Shown here piece after piece: positions 53,873 to 61,396 of a stretch of 64,000 bases of DNA. The DNA is from UBA1847 sp942492205 (GTDB taxonomy: Bacteria; Pseudomonadota; Gammaproteobacteria; Steroidobacterales; Woeseiaceae). The notes below the pieces were generated by a model. It saw only the letters and a list, made by a program, of their open reading frames with translations. It was not told the origin of the DNA and ran no database searches. Numbering within the stretch: the stretch's first letter is position 1; every line of letters begins with the position of its first letter. The position numbers and the translations under genes were made by a program. The stretch lies in the NCBI GenBank assembly GCA_942492205.1, contig CALODT010000001.1:1736001-1800000 (forward strand), given 5' to 3'.

Positions 53873-54517
53873 TCAGGAAGCCGGCGTCCGAAACTGATCG
53901 CGCTCGGCAAGGTGCAGACGCAAGTCCAGCAGGATCTTGGCGGCGACCAGCACGACAAGCATGCTGACGGGGCTGCCGAGCCACTGTATGAGGGCGGCGC
54001 CAAAGATGATCGCCACGTGCAGCACCACGATGCGTCCGTAGGGCCTCTTCATGAGGTCTCCTGCGGTCGTACGGCGATACTCCCCGCCGCCGATGAAGTT
54101 GCCGAAGTACGAGAACAGGTGACTTGCCGCGATACAGCCGATTGCAAGCCACTGTGCGGTTTGCCAATTCTCCGCTAGCGTGCCGCTATCCGGTGCCGTG
54201 AAAAAGTACTCCCACGCGCCGGCCACGCCGAGCGTCGCGCCGAACAGACCGACGATTGCCGTCAGGTGTCCGAAGCAGAAAACACCGTAGTGCACGGTAA
54301 AGAACACCATCATGAAGCCCTTCGACCGCCCGGGCACCAGCGCCATTCGCATCACGTTGATGACGCCGATTACGACGTTCTCCAGCCAGTAGAGCATCAG
54401 CACGTCGAATACGCGCCAACCGAACACCAGCACGCCAACGAGCGGCACCAGGTTGGCAATAACCAGGGCGATAGACGATAGCCGGGACTTGCTATCCATC
54501 AGCTGGCTTGGCGTCAC
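53873..54517 (-). CDS. DUF6498-like membrane protein
   Basis: A 214-residue integral membrane protein with about six helices, resembling DUF6498. It has ALVIANLVPLVGVLVFGWRV, FDVLMLYWLENVVIGVINVM with the conserved Y-W-x-E-N motif, FMMVFFTVHYGVFCFGHLTA, WLAIGCIAASHLFSYFGNFI and VVLHVAIIFGAALIQWLG. The family is widespread and uncharacterised. GTG at 54517 has GGGAG seven bases upstream and is preferred over the ATG six codons later. The RidA gene lies 13 bases upstream on the same strand, so the two may be co-transcribed. Confidence 0.82.
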   Translation of the reverse strand: MTPSQLMDSKSRLSSIALVIANLVPLVGVLVFGWRVFDVLMLYWLENVVIGVINVMRMALVPGRSKGFMMVFFTVHYGVFCFGHLTAIVGLFGATLGVAGAWEYFFTAPDSGTLAENWQTAQWLAIGCIAASHLFSYFGNFIGGGEYRRTTAGDLMKRPYGRIVVLHVAIIFGAALIQWLGSPVSMLVVLVAAKILLDLRLHLAERDQFRTPAS

Positions 54518-54530
54518 CCGGGCGCTCCCG

Positions 54531-54926
54531 TCAGTCCTGTTCCAGAATTGCGTCGGCCTCGATTTCGACCAGCATGTCCGGGTCGATCAGCCTTGAGACT
54601 TCAACCATCGTCGTCGCGGGCGAAACAGTGCCGAAAGCCTCCTGGTGCGCCCGAGCCACATGCTCCCAAAGCCCGATGTCGGTCACGTACATGCGCGTAC
54701 GGACAACATCCTCGAGGCTACAACCTGACTTTGCCAGCGCTTCGGCAATGATCTCTATGCAGCGCTTCGCCTGCAGGTAGGCGTCACCCGGAGCCACTAC
54801 CTTCCCGTCCGTACCGACCGGTGCTGTGCCGGACACCATGACCTGCGATCCCACGTGGACGGCACGGCAGTAGCCGACAATCGACTCCCACGGAGCGCCT
54901 GAGTAGTGATTTGTTCTGCTTGTCAT
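54531..54926 (-). CDS. RidA family enamine/imine deaminase
   Basis: A 131-residue RidA (YjgF/YER057c) protein. It forms trimers that hydrolyse reactive enamines and imines released by PLP enzymes such as threonine dehydratase. Family segments visible are CRAVHVGSQVMVSGTAPVG, GDAYLQAKRCIEIIAEALAK, SLEDVVRTRMYVTDIGLWEH (with the catalytic-pocket Arg) and PATTMVEVSRLIDPDMLVEI. A single domain of usual length. ATG at 54926 has GAGG five bases upstream. It is an outlying member of the family without the classic N-terminal SxN/IxP motif, so the exact substrate may differ. Confidence 0.92.
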   Translation of the reverse strand: MTSRTNHYSGAPWESIVGYCRAVHVGSQVMVSGTAPVGTDGKVVAPGDAYLQAKRCIEIIAEALAKSGCSLEDVVRTRMYVTDIGLWEHVARAHQEAFGTVSPATTMVEVSRLIDPDMLVEIEADAILEQD

Positions 54927-54971
54927 CAGGGCCTCTCGTTTTGATAAACGACTTTATAAATATATTTTTAG

Positions 54972-56249
54972 TTATTGTTTAATAACGGTTTCATAAGGTC
55001 TCTCGTGCCTCGGAATCAGCCGTAACCAGGCCGCGGAGCCGACGGCATACGCCAGCACGACAAGCCAGCCTCTGGCCGGCGCATCAACCGCGAAGCTGCC
55101 CTGCTCGAGAAACAGCAGATACAGCAACGGCACGGCTACCAGCACGCGCACCAGCTCTATCCGCCTCGCATAGTGGCGGCCTTCGTTAAGCAACCCTATT
55201 GAATACAGCTGCACCCAGAGGAGGACGCACGGCACCAGCACGGCTCTCGTACCGCCCTGGATATAGAGCTCTCCGATCAGCAACGCGATAACGATCGCCA
55301 GGACAAACTGCACCATGACGTAGTGGCGCTGTGCAAGCGACGTCTGCGGATCGAACTTCTCGAAATGCGACAGATTGCTGCGCTGTTTCGGGTAACGCGC
55401 CTCGACGTCGGGTGGCCGCCAGCCGGTCCGGCGAAACCAGATGGCCAGCTTGTCGCGCCAGCGCGCTGCCTTGCGTGCATCGAACCACAGGTAGTCATAA
55501 ACCTGCAGGTTTGCCCAGAACGGATTGAGATTCGCCAGCGGTTTCCGTACCCCGAAAATCACCGGCTCATCGGGCGACTCGTCCTCGAAAGTGCCGAAGA
55601 TCCTGTCCCAGAGGATCAGGATGCCGCCATAGTTCTTGTCGATGTAGCGCTCATTCTGCGCATGGTGAACGCGGTGATTGGACGGTGTCACCAGGACCCT
55701 GTCCAGCGGCCCTAGCCGTCGCACGAGCTGGGTATGGACCCAGAACTGGTAGATGAGGTTGATTGCATTGACCGTGACCAGCACCTCCAGCGGGAAGCCG
55801 ATCAGGAACAGCGGCAGGTAGAATATCCAGCCAAACAGGAACCCCGTGCTGGTCTGGCGCAGCGCCGTCGACAGGTTGTAATCCTCGCTCTGATGATGCA
55901 CCGCATGCGCCGCCCACAGCACGGAGATCTCATGGCTGAAACGGTGAAACCAGTAGTAGCAAAAGTCCCACGCCAGCGCCGCAATTATCCACAACGCCAG
56001 GCCTGCTGGAGACAGGTCGAACCAGCTGAGCGGCATGTCGATGAGCGCGAGATTTTGCAGCACGAAACCCCAGGCAATCAGTGGCAGGAACTTCGTGAAG
56101 TAGCCTATCGTGGTGCTGAGAATTCCGGCGCTCAGGCTGTTGATGGCGTCATTGCTGCGGTAATAATGGCTGCCCTTGCGCCAGTCCACGATCAGCTCTG
56201 TAATCAGCGCCAGCAGGAAAAACGGCACGGCAATAGCAATAAGGTCCAT
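54972..56249 (-). CDS. Sterol desaturase/fatty acid hydroxylase family protein
   Basis: A 425-residue membrane di-iron oxygenase. The histidine boxes are WFHRFSHEISVLWAAHAVHH near residues 99-118 and TPSNHRVHHAQNERYIDKNY near 190, with a further His in YQFWVHTQL. The N-terminal 90 residues hold three or more helices, and the C-terminal 140 residues add about four helices beyond the usual domain (VMVQFVLAIVIALLIGELYI, AVLVPCVLLWVQLYSIGLLN). It may hydroxylate or desaturate a hopanoid, sterol or fatty acyl lipid. ATG at 56249. It is divergent from the PLP decarboxylase gene with 49 bases between. Confidence 0.9.
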   Translation of the reverse strand: MDLIAIAVPFFLLALITELIVDWRKGSHYYRSNDAINSLSAGILSTTIGYFTKFLPLIAWGFVLQNLALIDMPLSWFDLSPAGLALWIIAALAWDFCYYWFHRFSHEISVLWAAHAVHHQSEDYNLSTALRQTSTGFLFGWIFYLPLFLIGFPLEVLVTVNAINLIYQFWVHTQLVRRLGPLDRVLVTPSNHRVHHAQNERYIDKNYGGILILWDRIFGTFEDESPDEPVIFGVRKPLANLNPFWANLQVYDYLWFDARKAARWRDKLAIWFRRTGWRPPDVEARYPKQRSNLSHFEKFDPQTSLAQRHYVMVQFVLAIVIALLIGELYIQGGTRAVLVPCVLLWVQLYSIGLLNEGRHYARRIELVRVLVAVPLLYLLFLEQGSFAVDAPARGWLVVLAYAVGSAAWLRLIPRHERPYETVIKQ

Positions 56250-56298
56250 GCGCGCAGTTTACGGTAAGCTGCGCGGCGAAGGTAACCGGAAGCTTGTA

Positions 56299-57660
56299 AT
56301 GATCGATGCCAACGAACTGACGCTGCTGAAAAAGGCCCTGGACACACTCGCCGAAGGCTATGCCCACCTGCCGGACTTCCAGGCGGACTACGACGTCGAA
56401 GCTGCTGCTGCTGTGCTGCAGGAAGTTGCCGCACGCATGCACGACAACTACCCCTACTATCACCCGCTGTACGCGGGCCAGATGCTCAAGCCGCCGCACC
56501 CGGTTGCACGTATCGCGTATGCGATGTCGCTATGGGTCAATCCGAACAACCACGCGCTGGACGGCGGGCGCGCCAGTTCCGCCATGGAAAAGGAGTGTAT
56601 TGCCGACATTGCCGGCATGTTCGGCTGGCAGGAGCCGCTGGGGCATCTGACGGGCGGCGGCACGATGGCGAACCTCGAGGCGCTCTGGATCGCAGGGCGC
56701 CTGCAGCCCGGCAAACGGGTTCTGGCTTCGGCGCAGGCACACTATACGCATAGCCGGATCAGCGACGTGCTGGGACTGCCGTTTACCGCGGTCGACGTCG
56801 ATATTGACGGACGCATGGACCTGGCGGCGCTGGAGAAATTGCTGCAGATCGGTGATGTTGGCACGGTCGTGGCAACGCTCGGCAATACCGGACTCGGTGC
56901 CGTGGACCCGTTGCCGGCCATCATCGAACTTCAGAAACAATATGCCTTCCGAATTCATGTGGATGCGGCGTATGGCGGCTACTTTACGCTCGCCAGCGAG
57001 CTGCAGAGCGCATCTCGATCAGCGTACGATGCGCTTGCGAAGGTGGATTCAATCGTCATTGACCCGCACAAGCACGGGCTGCAGCCCTATGGCTGCGGCT
57101 GCGTGCTGTTTAAAGACGCCTCGGTCGGTACCCACTACAAGCACAGTTCGCCGTTCACATACTTCAGTTCGGCGGAGCTGCACCTCGGCGAAATCAGCCT
57201 GGAGTGCTCGCGACCTGGCGCTTCGGCTGTCGCGCTGTGGGCAACGCATCGCTTGCTGCCGCCGGTTCCGGGCGGTGAGTTTGCCGCGATGCTGGATGGT
57301 TGCCTCGCGGCCGCGCGCGCGTTTTTCGGGCGACTTCAGGCAAGCGAGGCGTTCCTGCCGCTGCTAGAGCCTGAACTCGACATAGTCGTGTATGCCGTGA
57401 ACGCGTCGAGCAGCAGTGCCGCAAGCGAGCGCGCCCGCCACGTGTTTGAGCGCGCGGCGGAACACGATCTGCACCTGGCGATGATCGAACTGCCGACCGA
57501 ACTCGTGTGCAAGCGAGCGCCCGGGCTTCTGGCGGATTCCGAGACCACCACCTGCCTGCGATCCGTTCTGATGAAACCCGAGCACCTCTCGTGGCTGGAT
57601 ACGATCATGGAAATTCTCGAAACCAGCGCGGCCGAGACCGCTGACGTTGCGGCTGGATGA
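56299..57660 (+). CDS. Group II PLP-dependent decarboxylase-like enzyme
   Basis: A 453-residue fold type I PLP enzyme of the glutamate/aromatic amino acid decarboxylase group. It has NPNNHALDGGRASSAMEKEC with the substrate-binding region, GHLTGGGTMANLEALWIAG (phosphate site), AQAHYTHSRISDVLGLP (stacking His), FRIHVDAAYGGYFTLA (the Asp for pyridine N) and VIDPHKHGLQPYGCGCVLF, with the Schiff-base Lys at HK. The C-terminal domain is shorter than in plant enzymes. The substrate is unknown. ATG at 56299 has GGAAG six bases upstream. A small Cys-rich exported protein overlaps its stop (ATGA). Confidence 0.9.
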   Translation: MIDANELTLLKKALDTLAEGYAHLPDFQADYDVEAAAAVLQEVAARMHDNYPYYHPLYAGQMLKPPHPVARIAYAMSLWVNPNNHALDGGRASSAMEKECIADIAGMFGWQEPLGHLTGGGTMANLEALWIAGRLQPGKRVLASAQAHYTHSRISDVLGLPFTAVDVDIDGRMDLAALEKLLQIGDVGTVVATLGNTGLGAVDPLPAIIELQKQYAFRIHVDAAYGGYFTLASELQSASRSAYDALAKVDSIVIDPHKHGLQPYGCGCVLFKDASVGTHYKHSSPFTYFSSAELHLGEISLECSRPGASAVALWATHRLLPPVPGGEFAAMLDGCLAAARAFFGRLQASEAFLPLLEPELDIVVYAVNASSSSAASERARHVFERAAEHDLHLAMIELPTELVCKRAPGLLADSETTTCLRSVLMKPEHLSWLDTIMEILETSAAETADVAAG

Positions 57661-57914
57661 GCCGAGCTGCAGGCCTCCTCCTGCCCGGCGTGCTAACGGT
57701 CCTGCAGTGCGCCTGCGCGCAAGGCGGGCCGGCGCCGGACAAGCCTCCGATTATCGAGGTGTTCGCCTGCAGCGACTATTGCCCGGGCCCGCAAGAGCAA
57801 TACCTGCGCAGAGTTTACGAGGGAATCAACGACCCCGAGTCGTGCAAGGCCGTTGGCGGCAAGCCCCAGGTGTACATCGGCTGGGGCAGTTTCTTTGTCT
57901 GCCTCGCTGATTGA
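57657..57914 (+). CDS. Small Cys-rich exported protein
   Basis: An 85-residue protein with a signal peptide (GLLLPGVLTVLQCACAQGG) that could end in a lipobox-like LQCAC. The mature 62 residues have four more cysteines (FACSDYCPG, ESCKAV, FVCLAD), a pattern suited to two disulfides, and the segment EQYLRRVYEGINDPESCKAV. I do not recognise a family. It overlaps the decarboxylase gene by four bases and is translated with it. Its role, if any, in the same pathway is unknown. Confidence 0.75.
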   Translation: MSRAAGLLLPGVLTVLQCACAQGGPAPDKPPIIEVFACSDYCPGPQEQYLRRVYEGINDPESCKAVGGKPQVYIGWGSFFVCLAD

Positions 57915-57922
57915 CCGCGCAA

Positions 57923-58339
57923 TCAGCTGCTTTGCAGCTGAAGTATCGTGCGCATCATGACGATGCCGAGGTAGAAGCAGGCAAAACCGCCAACCAGCGT
58001 GCCGACGAGATACGAAAACGAATAAAAAAGCTCGTTCTTCTGAATCATCGTATTGAGCTCAAGCACCATGGACGACAACGTGGTAAAGCTGCCGCAAAAA
58101 CCCACGGCGAACAGCAGGCGATACTGGTCCGGTATGATGCCGGCTTCGTTGAACCAGGCGGTACTCGCAATCAACTGCGCCACGAGGCCCATTACGAAAC
58201 AACCGATCAGGTTGGCGCTCAGCGTTCCCCACGGAAACTCGACATCGCGCTGCAGGAAGACGTTCAACCCGAACCTCGCCATCGCGCCGAGCGCACCGCC
58301 CAGCGCGACGAACAGATACGAGTAGAGCACCATGCGCAT
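57923..58339 (-). CDS. crcB: Fluoride ion exporter CrcB/FluC
   Basis: A 138-residue four-helix membrane protein of the Fluc fluoride-channel family. FVALGGALGAMARFGLNVFL is the conserved N-terminal helix, TLSANLIGCFVMGLVAQLIA the second (with the pore Asn), FAVGFCGSFTTLSSMVLELN the third, with the Na+-binding and pore F-box residues, and YLVGTLVGGFACFYLGIVMM the fourth. The protein forms a dual-topology dimer that exports fluoride. No fluoride riboswitch is possible in front of it, since the nitronate monooxygenase gene ends two bases upstream and the two form an operon. ATG at 58339, or two codons later. Confidence 0.94.
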   Translation of the reverse strand: MRMVLYSYLFVALGGALGAMARFGLNVFLQRDVEFPWGTLSANLIGCFVMGLVAQLIASTAWFNEAGIIPDQYRLLFAVGFCGSFTTLSSMVLELNTMIQKNELFYSFSYLVGTLVGGFACFYLGIVMMRTILQLQSS

Positions 58340-58341
58340 GC

Positions 58342-59304
58342 TCAGCGCTGGCCCAACTCAGCGAGCGTTTCGCGGTATTCACGCTCCATCCTCATGACGA
58401 CCTCGTACGCCGGCAATATTTCGTCGATGGTACCGACGCCCTGCCCCGCACCCCAGATGTCACGCCAGGCCTTTGCCTCGATGTCGCTGTTGCTGAAGTC
58501 CATGTGGCTCTTGTTGCCTTCGGGCAGATTATCCGGATCCATGCCGGCCTTCACGATGCTGCCTTTCAGATAGCTGCCGTGCACACCCGTGAACAGGGAG
58601 GAATACACGATATCCTCCGATCTGCTCGTGACCACCATCTCTTTATAGTCAGGCACGGCACGGGCCTCTTCGGTTGCAATAAAACGCGTGCCGCTATAGG
58701 CGAGATCGGCACCCATTGCCAGCGCGGCAACAACGTCATTACCCGTCGTGATACAGCCGGACAGGATGACTGCGCCATCGAACTCGCGACGAATTTCTTT
58801 CACCAGTGCGAACGGACTGAGCGGCCCTGCATGCCCTCCGGCGCCGGCGCAAACGGCGATGATGCCATCCACGCCCTGGGCGATGGCCTTGCGCGCGTGC
58901 CGCAGGCTGATCACGTCGTGAAACACCAGGCCACCGTATGCGTGCACCGCGGTGACAATGTCTTCCGGTGGTCGCAGGCTGGTGATGATTATCGGCACTT
59001 CGTGCTCCACGCAGGTCTCCATGTCCTGTCGCAACCGGGTGTTGCTGGCGTGCGCGATCTGGTTGACTGCGTAGGGAGCAACAATCTGCTGCGGGTTGGC
59101 CTCCTGGTAGGCGCCAAGTTCTTCCTTTATTTGTTTCAGCCAGTCATCGAGCGCCGATTGCGGGCGGGCATTAAGCGCCGGGAAGGACCCTACAATGCCG
59201 GCTTTGCACTGGGCAATAACCAGTTCGGGGCCGGATACGATGAACATCGGCGCGCCAATCAGGGGAATACGCAGTTTGCCCTCGAGGGACTTGGGTAATG
59301 CCAT
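58342..59304 (-). CDS. Nitronate monooxygenase family flavoenzyme
   Basis: A 320-residue TIM-barrel FMN enzyme of the 2-nitropropane dioxygenase/nitronate monooxygenase family. It has LIGAPMFIVSGPELVIAQCK, GIVGSFPALNARPQSALDDW, APYAVNQIAHASNTRLRQDM, DGIIAVCAGAGGHAGPLSPF with the catalytic-type His, and ALAMGADLAYSGTRFIATEE with the phosphate-binding loop. It detoxifies nitronates such as propionate-3-nitronate. ATG at 59304. It leads into crcB with only two bases between. The ccm operon ends about 80 bases upstream on the same strand. Confidence 0.93.
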   Translation of the reverse strand: MALPKSLEGKLRIPLIGAPMFIVSGPELVIAQCKAGIVGSFPALNARPQSALDDWLKQIKEELGAYQEANPQQIVAPYAVNQIAHASNTRLRQDMETCVEHEVPIIITSLRPPEDIVTAVHAYGGLVFHDVISLRHARKAIAQGVDGIIAVCAGAGGHAGPLSPFALVKEIRREFDGAVILSGCITTGNDVVAALAMGADLAYSGTRFIATEEARAVPDYKEMVVTSRSEDIVYSSLFTGVHGSYLKGSIVKAGMDPDNLPEGNKSHMDFSNSDIEAKAWRDIWGAGQGVGTIDEILPAYEVVMRMEREYRETLAELGQR

Positions 59305-59385
59305 CTAATGCTCCAACAGTGTTTCAACCACTCACGAGCACGCCGGGACCAGGCGGGCCTGGCGCTCCGCGATCAGATTCGCGGC

Positions 59386-60438
59386 CTAGGGTACCTGCTG
59401 GTCGATCGACAGGAAAACGGAATTACTGTCCGACGGTTTGACAATCAGGCTGCCGAACCAGTCGCCGGACGCGGCGGCCGGTCCGCCGCTCAACGATACG
59501 CGCGCCAGCAGCTCGAATTCCTGGAAACCGGATAGCGCTCTGCCAGCGACCATTGAGTTTGCGTCGCCGAGCGCGATGACAGTGGGCAGTTCCGAAAGTC
59601 GCACGCGGTCAACGGCAATCGGCGGCGAGGGCTGCGCGGGATCACGCGCAATGATGAAGACATTGGCCTCTGCCGATAGCGCCGACATGGCCGTTTCGGA
59701 CAGAGCAATGCGCGCGGTGACCACGGCACCCGGGACAGCCTCCGGCGCGACCGGCTCCGCTGCCGCGGCCGCTGGCCGGCTGTCGGCAAGCTGCGGCTGC
59801 ACGGCCTCGGGCGCAATGCCCCGCCACTCGGCAACGCGCTGCTCGAGAATCGAGCGAATCTCCGGCGGCGGGCTCAGGCCGAGCAGGACTTCCCAGCGGC
59901 TGGCGGCGAGATCCGTATCGCCGCGGTTAGCCGCCGCGACACCCGAATAGAACAGCGCCGCTGGATTATTGGGTTCGAGAGCGAGTGCGCTCTCGATCAG
60001 TGCAGCGGTACGACCTTCGATCGGCGTACCGTCTCGAGACAGAATGGCCAACGCGAGATCAACCAGCGTCTGCGCATTGCGGCCGTCCTCCAGTTCCATG
60101 ACGCGCTCAAACGAAGTAACGGCGTCCCCGAATTGCTGCAGCGTCATCTGTGAGCGCGCCAGCATGGCCCAGCCATTCAGGTCTTCGGGATTGTCGATCA
60201 GCCGCTGCCGCAGCGATGCCAGCACGACATCCATATCCGGCAGTGTGTCGGCCTGTGCGTCAGCCGACTGGATATTCGGGCTGCCAACCTTGTTGTAGAG
60301 CCCAAGCGAAAACGCGACGGTGAACACAACCACGACCGCCAGCAATGGCGTGAGACGATGCGACGCCCGGTACAGCGGCCAGGCACCGAACCACAGTGCC
60401 GCCACGCACAGCACGGCAACAACAACCCAGAATGTCAC
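59386..60438 (-). CDS. ccmI: CcmI-like c-type cytochrome biogenesis protein
   Basis: A 350-residue membrane protein. Two helices at residues 3-22 and 30-47 are separated by only about eight residues (YRASHRLTPL). Most CcmI proteins have a leucine-zipper-like cytoplasmic loop there. TPR units follow (LNGWAMLARSQMTLQQFGDA, PAALFYSGVAAANRGDTDLA) that in the family hold apocytochrome c. The C-terminal third (residues about 215-350) is a beta-rich CcmI domain (GAVVTARIALSETAMSALS, VRLSELPTVIALGDANSMVA). It acts as the apocytochrome chaperone of the haem-ligation complex. GTG at 60438 overlaps the ccmH stop (GTGA). Confidence 0.88.
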   Translation of the reverse strand: MTFWVVVAVLCVAALWFGAWPLYRASHRLTPLLAVVVVFTVAFSLGLYNKVGSPNIQSADAQADTLPDMDVVLASLRQRLIDNPEDLNGWAMLARSQMTLQQFGDAVTSFERVMELEDGRNAQTLVDLALAILSRDGTPIEGRTAALIESALALEPNNPAALFYSGVAAANRGDTDLAASRWEVLLGLSPPPEIRSILEQRVAEWRGIAPEAVQPQLADSRPAAAAAEPVAPEAVPGAVVTARIALSETAMSALSAEANVFIIARDPAQPSPPIAVDRVRLSELPTVIALGDANSMVAGRALSGFQEFELLARVSLSGGPAAASGDWFGSLIVKPSDSNSVFLSIDQQVP

Positions 60439-60866
60439 TTGGCGACTCCCTCTTGAGCCGTGTCCTCATCGAGCGGCATGGACATGCGGTGGCGGACAAT
60501 CCGGTAGATGGCAAAGCCACCAAACAGAACCAGAAAGAACGGAGCCAACCAGAGGACCAGGGTTTTGCCGGTCGTCCGCGGCCGATACAGCGCGAATTCT
60601 CCGTAGCGGGTTACCAGGAAATCCACAATCTCCGGGTCGGTCTTGCCTTCTTCGATCAGCCTGCGAATTTCGCGCCGCAGATCTGCGGCCAGGAACACGT
60701 TCGAATCCTTGATGCTCTGATTCTGACACTTCAGGCAGCGCACCTCGGAAATCATCTTTTCGTAGCGGGCCTGCAGCTCCGGGTCGTCGAAGGCCTTGTC
60801 CGCATCAATGGCAGCCGCAGAAGATACAAACAACATCAGGGCCAGAACGGTTATAAGTCGTTTCAC
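60435..60866 (-). CDS. ccmH: Cytochrome c biogenesis thioreductase CcmH
   Basis: A 143-residue membrane-anchored thiol-disulfide protein of the CcmH/CycL family. The signal sequence is LITVLALMLFVSSAAAI. The active-site motif is VRCLKCQNQSIKDSN (C-x2-C) in a three-helix domain that continues ADLRREIRRLIEEGK and DPEIVDFLVTRYGEFALYRP. One C-terminal helix (TLVLWLAPFFLVLFGGFAIY) anchors it. It reduces the CxxCH cysteines of apocytochrome c. GTG at 60866 overlaps the ccmG stop; the ccmI start overlaps its own stop. Confidence 0.95.
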   Translation of the reverse strand: MKRLITVLALMLFVSSAAAIDADKAFDDPELQARYEKMISEVRCLKCQNQSIKDSNVFLAADLRREIRRLIEEGKTDPEIVDFLVTRYGEFALYRPRTTGKTLVLWLAPFFLVLFGGFAIYRIVRHRMSMPLDEDTAQEGVAK

Positions 60867-61396
60867 TGTGTACGCGCCTCATTATTCATCAAGGGCAGAA
60901 AATCTCTTTCCCAGGCGCCCCTGTCCAGCGGCCCCAGGTGCTTGTGCAACACGATGCCTTCGCCGTTGACGAGAAAGGTCTCGGGCGCGCCGTAGACGCC
61001 CCAGTCGATACCGACGCGGCCGGTGTCATCAAAACCGGACGCCACGTACGGATCGCCGAGCTGCTGGATCCAGCGCAATGCCTCGGGCCGGGTGTCGCGC
61101 CAGTTGATGCCATAAATCGGGATTTCGCCATTCCTTTCGAGCTCGAGCAGGAACGGATGCTCAGCGCGACAACCGACGCACCAGGTTGCCCAGACGTTGA
61201 CCAGTGAGTACTTGCCCGCCAGGTCCTGCGAGCCGACCGTCTTTTGGGGATCGGCCAGGGTGGGCAGCTCGAACTGCGGCGCCGGCTTACCGATGTAGGG
61301 CGACGGCAACGCGCGTGGATCACCGCGCTTCAAACCAACGACCAGAAACAGGATCAGAGCGACAACCGCGATGAGCGGCAATACGTATCGCGACAT
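60863..61396 (-). CDS. ccmG: Thiol:disulfide interchange protein CcmG/DsbE
   Basis: A 177-residue periplasmic thioredoxin-fold protein with an N-terminal anchor (LPLIAVVALILFLVVGL). The active site is VNVWATWCVGCRAEHPFLLE (WCxxC). The family insert and cis-Pro region follow (EIPIYGINWRDTRPEALRWI, YGAPETFLVNGEGIVLHKHL, with GAPETF conserved). It supplies reducing equivalents from DsbD to CcmH or directly to apocytochrome c. The start is ATG at 61396, sharing one base with the ccmF stop (TGATG). Confidence 0.95.
   Translation of the reverse strand: MSRYVLPLIAVVALILFLVVGLKRGDPRALPSPYIGKPAPQFELPTLADPQKTVGSQDLAGKYSLVNVWATWCVGCRAEHPFLLELERNGEIPIYGINWRDTRPEALRWIQQLGDPYVASGFDDTGRVGIDWGVYGAPETFLVNGEGIVLHKHLGPLDRGAWERDFLPLMNNEARTQ

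Noticed and set aside
58340..58345. Possible fluoride riboswitch ahead of crcB
   Set aside because: The preceding gene ends two bases upstream, which leaves no room for an aptamer.
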